This document shows, one piece after another, positions 37,765 to 43,617 of a stretch of 43,617 nt of DNA. Position 1 is the first letter of the stretch, and each line of letters opens with the position of its first letter. Both the position numbers and the translations under genes were made by a program. The notes beneath the pieces are model-generated. The model worked only from the letters and a program-made list of their open reading frames with translations, searched no databases and was not told the DNA's origin. This stretch comes from a virus: positions 1-43,617 of IMG/VR virus record IMGVR_UViG_3300010373_000403, one strand, 5' to 3'.

Positions 37765-38717
37765 GCGTCGACTCCGGTGATCTTCCACGCCGCGGCCGGC
37801 TCCTGGACGATCGGGACCACGATTCGTCGGGCGCGGATGCGCCAACCGTCGTTCTTGTCCTCGCGGATCGTCTTGACCTGCAGACGGTTCGCGTCGTCGG
37901 GGCCGCCGACATAGCCGGGTGCGGGCAGCGTCTCGTCCACGAACGAGCCGAGCACCGTCGAGTCCAGCAGTGTCGCAACACCAGAAGTGGGCAGGTTGGG
38001 GCTCGCGATGAAGGTGAACCCGCCGATGCGGCGCATGAGGGAGCTGTTCAGGCCTTCGGCCACCGGCGCGGTCTGCACGCCCGGGTATTCGCGCGGCAGC
38101 AGCAGCTGCAGCGTCGGGTCGCTGACCACGTTGGCGAATGTGGTCAACCCCACCAGTACCGTGTCGGGCATGTAGCCCTGTTTCAGACCAACGATGTTGG
38201 CGTGAGCGCGCATCAAATCCCGCAGAATCGACGGCGCGGTTCCACTGCCAGACCACGGCTGGATGCACGCGGTGCTCTGCGTGACCGCCGAGTTGATGGC
38301 CGACAGCGCCACCGAGTCGATCTGCTGCACATGCGAGTTGGCCAGCTTGCGGAACGCGCGCTGCACCACTGGATACTTCTGACGGGAGATCGACTCGTCA
38401 GAAAGCTCGGCGTCGTTGCCCCACTTCACCGTGTTGGCGGTGTTCGCCGGGCCGGTGCCGATCGAGGTGACGGGGTATTCCGACATCGGGGCCACAGCTT
38501 GCGGCGCCCGGTCGGCGAAGATCGACTCGTTCTGCTCGTAAATCACCGAGCCGGAGTCGGTCTGGATGGTACCGGTCAGGATCTTGTCCGCGATGAACAT
38601 CTGGTCGGTGACCGTGCGCAGCGCGCGCAGCACAAGCGGCGGGTTGTTCAGAAACCGGCTGATGCTGAGGATGTCGCCCGAAAGTGTTGGCGCAGCGGGC
38701 GGGAACTCAATAGGCAT
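37761..38717 (-). CDS. Major capsid protein, HK97 fold (318 residues)
   Basis: Recognised by order and sequence: N-terminal arm (ILSISRFLNNPPLVLRALRT), E-loop-like part (GSVIYEQNESIFADRAPQAV), spine-helix region (QKYPVVQRAFRKLANSHVQQ) and P-domain (TVLVGLTTFANVVSDPTLQL). AAAGGTAGGCGCC upstream gives the ribosome site. The preceding 55-bp gap contains only this leader. Confidence 0.9.
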   Translation of the reverse strand: MPIEFPPAAPTLSGDILSISRFLNNPPLVLRALRTVTDQMFIADKILTGTIQTDSGSVIYEQNESIFADRAPQAVAPMSEYPVTSIGTGPANTANTVKWGNDAELSDESISRQKYPVVQRAFRKLANSHVQQIDSVALSAINSAVTQSTACIQPWSGSGTAPSILRDLMRAHANIVGLKQGYMPDTVLVGLTTFANVVSDPTLQLLLPREYPGVQTAPVAEGLNSSLMRRIGGFTFIASPNLPTSGVATLLDSTVLGSFVDETLPAPGYVGGPDDANRLQVKTIREDKNDGWRIRARRIVVPIVQEPAAAWKITGVDA

Positions 38718-38772
38718 GGCGCCTACCTTTCTGTTTCTGCTGCCTGCGCAGCTTCGGGTGCGTGTCTGCGAT

Positions 38773-39141
38773 TCATCGGATAAGAACGGTCACGAGGTTG
38801 TTGGCCGCCGCGGTGAGCGCGACCCCTACAACCTGCGGATCGTTACCGGCCGAAGGTGTGCTCTGGTCTGCGACAGCGCCGGATGCGGCTGCAATGACGT
38901 TGGCGCCGGCTGCGATCGAGCCGGAGGCAGCCAGGGTGTGGACACCTTCGGTCATTACCGTCACCAGAGAACCGCTGGCGGCGTCTTGCGCTGCCACGCC
39001 CACCCATGCGATGGTGGCCGCGCTGGTCGGCGACACGGTGTTCGCGGCCGAGATGTACACGACCTGCCCGGCGGTGATCGCCGCGCCGGCCGTGAAGCTG
39101 AGCCGGTCGGCGGGGAAGTTGTTGGGTGCGTAAACGGCCAT
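38773..39141 (-). CDS. Capsid decoration protein, DUF2190-like (122 residues)
   Basis: Ala/Val-rich beta protein (AGAAITAGQVVYISAANTVS, AASGSIAAGANVIAAASGAV, DPQVVGVALTAAANNLVTVL), matching the DUF2190 / small capsid decoration type that lies between protease-scaffold and capsid genes. Stabilises the shell. Confidence 0.8.
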   Translation of the reverse strand: MAVYAPNNFPADRLSFTAGAAITAGQVVYISAANTVSPTSAATIAWVGVAAQDAASGSLVTVMTEGVHTLAASGSIAAGANVIAAASGAVADQSTPSAGNDPQVVGVALTAAANNLVTVLIR

Positions 39142-39144
39142 GGG

Positions 39145-39663
39145 TCAGGCGTCCTTTCCGACGATGGTGCCGGTGACCTTGGCGTAAACGCTGGCCATTT
39201 CGGCGTCCAGGTGGTCCTCTTCGCTGCCCATTCCGTGGCCCATCTCGGCCACCGGGATCAGGCCCGCGGGCAGCTGCGCCAGGGTGGCGCGGATACCCAC
39301 GCGGTCCTTGTCCATCAGGGCCAGCCAGTTGGATTTGTTGGCGGGAGCCAATTTTCCGGCCTTGATGGCGTCATCGATCAGGCGTTCGTCGTCGGCCTTG
39401 ACCTGCGCGTCGCGGACCGACTGCAGCTCGCGCACCGCTGCGGTGGTCTGCTCATACTGGGCCTTGTCGACCAGCGCCAGGCCCAACTTCGCGGCGGCGG
39501 CGGTGATCTGTTCAGTGCTGGGCTCGACAACCGGAGCCGCGTCGCTAGCATCTTCCGGTTCGGCAGGCTCGAGCTTTGCCTCGAAAGCTTTCACGATCGC
39601 CTCGTCGTCGGCGTCGGCGTCGAGGCCGAGCTTCTCCACGAGGCTCTCTTTGAGGGTCGCCAC
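39145..39663 (-). CDS. Nested in-frame scaffold protein (172 residues)
   Basis: GTG at 39663 (residue 241 of the long form) with a strong AAGGAAAGGAG site (39680-39670) six bases upstream, in the linker between protease and scaffold. The product begins ATLKESLVEKLGLDADADDE after the start. The arrangement mirrors the lambda C/Nu3 and Mu I/Z pairs. The strong internal ribosome site is the evidence. Confidence 0.65.
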   Translation of the reverse strand: MATLKESLVEKLGLDADADDEAIVKAFEAKLEPAEPEDASDAAPVVEPSTEQITAAAAKLGLALVDKAQYEQTTAAVRELQSVRDAQVKADDERLIDDAIKAGKLAPANKSNWLALMDKDRVGIRATLAQLPAGLIPVAEMGHGMGSEEDHLDAEMASVYAKVTGTIVGKDA

Positions 39664-40383
39664 AGTGGGCTCCTTTCCTTGGGGTTCCTCGGCCTCGACA
39701 GGCGGAGGGGTTTGTGCGCGAATCGCGATCACCGGCGCCGGGGCGCAGTCACGACCGGCGTGCTTGAACTTCGATAGGTCAAATGCCTTGGGACCGGCCG
39801 CCAACGCGACCGCAGCTAGCCCGGGACGCGTGTCAGAAACCCGGTCAGCCAGCCCGGCGGCCACGGCTTCATCTGCGGTGTACCAGGTTTCGGCGTCCAT
39901 GACGGCTTGCCAATCCGAAACGGCGCCGCCGGCGCGTTCGGCGTAGATCGACGCCAGGTTCGCCGAGAATTGACGCAGATTGTCGGCGGCCTTCTGCAAA
40001 TCGTCGGCGTTACCGATCACAACGTCCCACGCGTTATGCACCATGAGCTGGCTGTTTTTGTTCATCACGATCTCGTCGCCGCCCATGGCGATCACACTCG
40101 CGATCGAGGCCGCCAGACCGTCCACGACGGTGGTCACTTTCGCGTCATGGCCGCGCAACGCGTTCAGGATCGCGATGCCGTCGAACACCGCGCCGCCGGG
40201 CGAATTGATCCGCACCGTGATCTCCGGCGCATCGATCGCGGCGAGATCCTTGACGAAATCGGCTGCCGAGACACCAAATACCGGGTTGATCTCGTCATAA
40301 ATCAGGATTTCCGCCGGGCCATCATCGGTCGGCAGCGCGTTGCGGACGGTGTACCAGTTTCCGCGCGCAGAGTCGTTTACCAC
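39145..40383 (-). CDS. ClpP-like capsid maturation protease fused to scaffold (412 residues)
   Basis: Residues 1-190 are a ClpP-fold protease: INSPGGAVFDGIAILNALRG, nucleophile S93 in GLAASIAS, H116 in LMVHNAWD, probable acid D163 in VMDAETWYTADEA. Residues ~190-240 are a Pro-rich linker. Residues ~241-412 are acidic and helical (scaffold) with a Mu-I-like end (DDAIKAGKLAPANKSNWLAL, RATLAQLPAGLIPVAEMGHG). A second start inside the gene would make scaffold alone. Confidence 0.9.
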   Translation of the reverse strand: MVNDSARGNWYTVRNALPTDDGPAEILIYDEINPVFGVSAADFVKDLAAIDAPEITVRINSPGGAVFDGIAILNALRGHDAKVTTVVDGLAASIASVIAMGGDEIVMNKNSQLMVHNAWDVVIGNADDLQKAADNLRQFSANLASIYAERAGGAVSDWQAVMDAETWYTADEAVAAGLADRVSDTRPGLAAVALAAGPKAFDLSKFKHAGRDCAPAPVIAIRAQTPPPVEAEEPQGKEPTVATLKESLVEKLGLDADADDEAIVKAFEAKLEPAEPEDASDAAPVVEPSTEQITAAAAKLGLALVDKAQYEQTTAAVRELQSVRDAQVKADDERLIDDAIKAGKLAPANKSNWLALMDKDRVGIRATLAQLPAGLIPVAEMGHGMGSEEDHLDAEMASVYAKVTGTIVGKDA

Positions 40384-41798
40384 AGCGTCAGTGCCCCATC
40401 TGGTTGGATAGTGAGCCGCGCGGACCGATGCTTTGCGTTCGTCACGCCCTGCTCGAAAACGGGCGGTTCGGCGCCCTCCGGCGGATCGGTCTCGGTCGCC
40501 TCTTCGGGTGCCGGTGCGTCTGGGTCCACCTGCGGCAGCCCCAATGTTTGGCGTTCGAACGCCTCAAGCCGCGGATCCGGCGTCAACAAGCCGGCCGTGA
40601 CGAGCATTTGGAGCGCAGCGGCGGTCGCATCCTGCCGGGATCCGATCTCGTCGCACGTCAGCAGCGGAACACCCTCATCGATCCCATAATTGATGTCGAC
40701 CAGGTCCTCGACGACATGCGCCTGGGCGGTGTCGCGGATAATGTCGGCCACCGTCTGCACCGATTGGGTGAACGTGTCGGCCTGCACTGAGGCCAGCGCG
40801 TAACTGCCGCCCTTATCGAGGTTCAGGAAGTGCGCGAGCCCCGCCAACGCCATCTGTTTGTCGTGGTACTCGATCATCAACGGGATATCGGACGGCAGAT
40901 TCCCGTCGACGCCCTTGATTTCGAGTTTCGACCCGAACGGCATCGCCACACCGGACGAATTGCCGCCGCGGTATTGCGAGGCGATCTTCAGGTATGGCGC
41001 CAAGGCGGTCGGATCACCGACACCGGCCGCCGATTCCTGCTCGGTCGCATACGCCACCGGTACACCCATGCCGTTACGGCGGGCGATCACCGCCTGGATG
41101 CGGATCAGCTCATCCTTGAGTAGCCAGTGCTTGTATGCGGGACGCAGGATCGAATTTCCCACCCACACGCCGGGGTCGGGGTCGCGAACGTAGGCCACGA
41201 GCCGGCTGATCGGGATCAAGTTGTCGAATGCGTGGCCGGCGTAGATGACGTCGCCGCCGCCGCCGATGCTGCCCTCGGGATACTGCTGAATTCCATTGAG
41301 ACCACCGTCGCGGGCCACATCCCAGTAGGCGATCGTCTGCGCGGGCCGCGGGGCGAGCTTGCGCAACACCGCTTTGCCGCTGTCATCGATGCGATAAACC
41401 TGCTCGAAGATGCTATGTCCGAACGTGAGCATCAGCAACGCCTGCTGAAGATGCTGCGACCACGAAAACCGGTCCTTGGTCCGCTCCGTCGACGCGTCAT
41501 CCTCTTCGTTGCCGCGGATCGGCAGGCCCAGATTCTTGGCCACAAACTCGACGACCTCATCGCGCGCCCCGTTCGGGGCGATCCGCCACGTCGTGCGGCG
41601 CACCGGCAGCCCGATCGCCGCCAAAACACTGGCGATCCGGCCGTCTTCGCGGCTCATCCGCGTGAAAGTTCGAACCGAGTTCGGCCAAATCAGCTCCGGG
41701 ACCTGTTCAAACCAGTCCCACGACGCCCAACCGGACAACATGCCCGAATAGGGATTGACGAACCCTATTTCGGTGACCGGAGCGGCTATTTTCGTCAA
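40377..41798 (-). CDS. Portal protein, DUF935 (Mu gp29-like), 473 residues
   Basis: Typical DUF935 sequence: SREDGRIASVLAAIGLPVRR, LLMLTFGHSIFEQVYRID, SILRPAYKHWLLKDELIRIQ, GGSYALASVQADTFTQSVQT. C-terminal tail Pro/Glu-rich (PDAPAPEEATETDPPEGAE). Twelve copies form the DNA entry ring. Overlaps the protease gene by 7 bp. Portal before a ClpP/scaffold protease fits this family. Confidence 0.9.
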   Translation of the reverse strand: MTKIAAPVTEIGFVNPYSGMLSGWASWDWFEQVPELIWPNSVRTFTRMSREDGRIASVLAAIGLPVRRTTWRIAPNGARDEVVEFVAKNLGLPIRGNEEDDASTERTKDRFSWSQHLQQALLMLTFGHSIFEQVYRIDDSGKAVLRKLAPRPAQTIAYWDVARDGGLNGIQQYPEGSIGGGGDVIYAGHAFDNLIPISRLVAYVRDPDPGVWVGNSILRPAYKHWLLKDELIRIQAVIARRNGMGVPVAYATEQESAAGVGDPTALAPYLKIASQYRGGNSSGVAMPFGSKLEIKGVDGNLPSDIPLMIEYHDKQMALAGLAHFLNLDKGGSYALASVQADTFTQSVQTVADIIRDTAQAHVVEDLVDINYGIDEGVPLLTCDEIGSRQDATAAALQMLVTAGLLTPDPRLEAFERQTLGLPQVDPDAPAPEEATETDPPEGAEPPVFEQGVTNAKHRSARLTIQPDGALTLW

Positions 41799-41814
41799 AA
41801 CAGCCCTCCTCCTA

Positions 41815-43347
41815 TCAGAACGCGGCGGTTAACGCGTCGAATTCGCGACCAGCACCCGAATCGGGCGCCTTGTGCTGGTCCACAATTGGCGGCGCAGAGT
41901 GGGTTGGGGGCGACGAGTGGACCAATAGCCCCCAATGCGCGAGTGTGATCGCCATCAGCTGCACAATGGAGCCGCCACCGGCGCTGGCCCATACGAAACG
42001 ACCACCTGGTAGCTCTTTTTTGACTGCGGCAGCAACCGAATCGGTCAAAATTTCCTGACCGGAATGGGTTATTTGCGCCGCGAGTATCGCCTCAAGGGTT
42101 CCTTCGCACGCCACCGCCAGCTCCGGTTGGTTGGTCATCACCGGTTCGATACCAGCCTCGATGAGCAGCGGCTTCAAAACCGCGGCCGGTGATCGGGCAT
42201 CGATCACCAGCGCCGCCGGGTCGGCCTCACTCACAATGTCAAGTAGCTTCTCAACGATCTCGGTGGGCGATCCGGTCTGACTCAGGCCGATCTCGACGTG
42301 AACATCACCCGTGCTGGTGTACTGGGCGCCCGCGATCGCCCACACCCGCGAGACCGGGGCGCGATCGATACCGATCACCCGCGGCCACGGCCTGACGAGT
42401 GCCGGCGACGTGTCAGCCAATGCAGTCCACGTGTCGATGCTGATCGGCGGCTTGAGCGTGTCGGCCAATGTCGGCCAGTCACCGATACCCAGGCGCATGA
42501 CGTCGAACATCTTCGGCGTATGCCGCATCGCCTCGAACTCGTTGGCGACGTACTCTTCGGTCAGCCGATAAGGCATCCCAGGATTGACTTTCGTCCATAT
42601 CCGGCGATCCGCCCGATCATCACCGTCCGCCGGCGACCACTCGAGGTAGCACAGACGCGGCGACGTGCCCTCCATGCCGCGGTGACGCACCCCCGAGAAC
42701 ACGTAGCCTTTTGGGTGCATCTCCTGGTTGACCGAGCTGCCCGCATACCAAAGCTGAGGATTCGGCCGCGCCGCCATCGTCGGCATCAAGACACCGATCG
42801 CCTCCGGCGCCAACCACATCGCCTCATCCAGAATGATGCAGTCACCCGAAGTGCCCAGCCCGGCAGCTTTAGTTCGGGACTGAAACAGCACCCGCCTGCC
42901 GCGACGCTTCACCGTCCCCAACTCGAAACCCTCTTGACCGTGCGAGGTCGTCGGCATGAACTTCTCGCCCGAATTCAGCAACAGCCCCTCAAGACGGCGC
43001 ATGATTTCCATAGCCGTGCGGAACTCGTGGGCCGAGTAAGTGATCAGTTCCTCATCGAACAGCAGCAGACCGGCCAAAATACGCGCCTCGACGACAGCGG
43101 ACTTACCGTTCTGCCGCGGCACACACAAGCCGACCTCAAACGCCGACCACCTACCGTCCGGCTGCTCACCCAACGCATGATGCAAAACCAGACGTTGCCA
43201 GGGATCGAGATGCAAACCGCAGTGCGCGGCCAGCTCGATAGCCTCCGAGGCGGCGCTACTTACCGCCGGTGGCGCCAGAAGAATCCGCGGCGTCTGATTT
43301 TCCAGAAGCGGCTCGACGACGCTGGCTGCGTTTCTTGGCAAGATCAT
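41815..43347 (-). CDS. Terminase large subunit (510 residues)
   Basis: N-terminal ATPase: Walker A-like VPRQNGKS (residues 76-83) and Walker B CIILDE (170-175), plus a coupling region (YAGSSVNQEMHPKGYVFSG). C-terminal nuclease: RVIGIDRAPVSRVWAIAG and ALVIDARSPAAVL. Cuts and packages DNA. The ATG at 43347 sits directly after GAGGG and overlaps the small-subunit gene by 92 bp; a later start cannot be excluded. Confidence 0.93.
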   Translation of the reverse strand: MILPRNAASVVEPLLENQTPRILLAPPAVSSAASEAIELAAHCGLHLDPWQRLVLHHALGEQPDGRWSAFEVGLCVPRQNGKSAVVEARILAGLLLFDEELITYSAHEFRTAMEIMRRLEGLLLNSGEKFMPTTSHGQEGFELGTVKRRGRRVLFQSRTKAAGLGTSGDCIILDEAMWLAPEAIGVLMPTMAARPNPQLWYAGSSVNQEMHPKGYVFSGVRHRGMEGTSPRLCYLEWSPADGDDRADRRIWTKVNPGMPYRLTEEYVANEFEAMRHTPKMFDVMRLGIGDWPTLADTLKPPISIDTWTALADTSPALVRPWPRVIGIDRAPVSRVWAIAGAQYTSTGDVHVEIGLSQTGSPTEIVEKLLDIVSEADPAALVIDARSPAAVLKPLLIEAGIEPVMTNQPELAVACEGTLEAILAAQITHSGQEILTDSVAAAVKKELPGGRFVWASAGGGSIVQLMAITLAHWGLLVHSSPPTHSAPPIVDQHKAPDSGAGREFDALTAAF

Positions 43348-43564
43348 CCCTCACCGAGGTTTCAGCGGGCTTAACCGCGTTGATCTGCGCCAGGACATCC
43401 GTCAAACGGGCCGACAGCGCAGCAATATCACGCGGTTGCTCACACACATCAATTTCACGGGCCAAACGATCCCGCAGAGAGCACAAAGTCGCAGCGTAAT
43501 CACCCTTAGCCGCAACATCCGATAGCGTCTGTTCAATGTTTGCTGAGTTCGACTTTTCGGTCAT
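43256..43564 (-). CDS. Terminase small subunit-like protein (102 residues)
   Basis: Acidic to basic helical protein: SNSANIEQTLSDVAAKGDYA, ATLCSLRDRLAREIDVCEQP, DIAALSARLTDVLAQINAVK, with a Lys/Arg-rich end (AKKRSQRRRAASGK). The helical arrangement and position before the large subunit match small actinophage TerS proteins. First gene of the late operon. Confidence 0.78.
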   Translation of the reverse strand: MTEKSNSANIEQTLSDVAAKGDYAATLCSLRDRLAREIDVCEQPRDIAALSARLTDVLAQINAVKPAETSVRDDLAKKRSQRRRAASGKSDAADSSGATGGK

Positions 43565-43617
43565 CGTAAACCACCCCCGAAACGGGTTTTCGCAGGTCGG
43601 GGAGGGGGGAGGTCCCA
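43565..43617. other. Leader upstream of terminase, possibly near cos
   Basis: 53 non-coding bases including a G-rich run (GGGGAGGGGGGAGG) at the window end. cos sites of such phages usually lie just before the terminase genes, so the end may be near cos, but no overhang can be recognised here. Confidence 0.3.

Overview
The window is most of the genome of a temperate, long-tailed (siphovirus-type) double-stranded DNA phage of a mycolate-containing actinobacterium, most likely Mycobacterium. The evidence is high GC, a lysin A/lysin B pair (lysin B being the mycolyl-arabinogalactan esterase of mycobacteriophages), a DUF732 protein (a mycobacterial exported-domain family), and frequent GTG starts. 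The attachment region is intact, with phage genes on both sides and no flanking host genes. The sequence is therefore in the viral (attP) configuration, not an integrated prophage. The window is reversed relative to phage convention, with the terminase genes at the right end.

Right to left on the minus strand (43564 to 10686) is one late operon: terminase small and large subunits, DUF935-type portal, ClpP-like protease with a nested scaffold, decoration protein, major capsid protein, head-tail connectors, tail terminator, major tail protein, the two tail-assembly chaperones joined by a probable frameshift, a 1582-residue tape measure protein, Dit/Gp37-like baseplate proteins, a 1569-residue minor tail protein with a lysin-B-like domain, smaller tail accessory proteins, an HNH-like protein, then lysis genes (lysin A, lysin B, holin-like and other membrane proteins) and a secreted proline-rich protein.

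On the plus strand (5767 to 10656) lie a small repressor, the attP site inside the 3' end of the repressor gene (antisense to a tRNA 3' half), a tyrosine integrase, a DUF732 membrane protein, and about a dozen very small genes. These small genes are punctuated by a recurring intergenic element with the core TTATCGGC. The repressor ends in -KFAA and the integrase in -VGAA. This matches the integration-dependent immunity design known from mycobacteriophages such as BPs: integration swaps the repressor's C-terminal tail.

On the minus strand from 5647 to the left edge is the early operon, facing away from the repressor: an excisionase/Cro-like HTH protein, an antirepressor, a chain of microproteins joined by 4-base ATGA overlaps (several under 50 residues), a PD-(D/E)XK exonuclease and its partner, and at the left edge a protein made of Gly-Ala-Val-X tetrapeptides encoded by an exact 12-bp tandem repeat. 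The window cuts this last gene.

Most novel points: the TTATCGGC start-associated element system, the 12-bp repeat protein, the esterase domain in the tail protein, the repressor/attP arrangement with matching operators at 5675-5689 and 6107-6121, two in-frame stops in one small gene, and several coupled microproteins.
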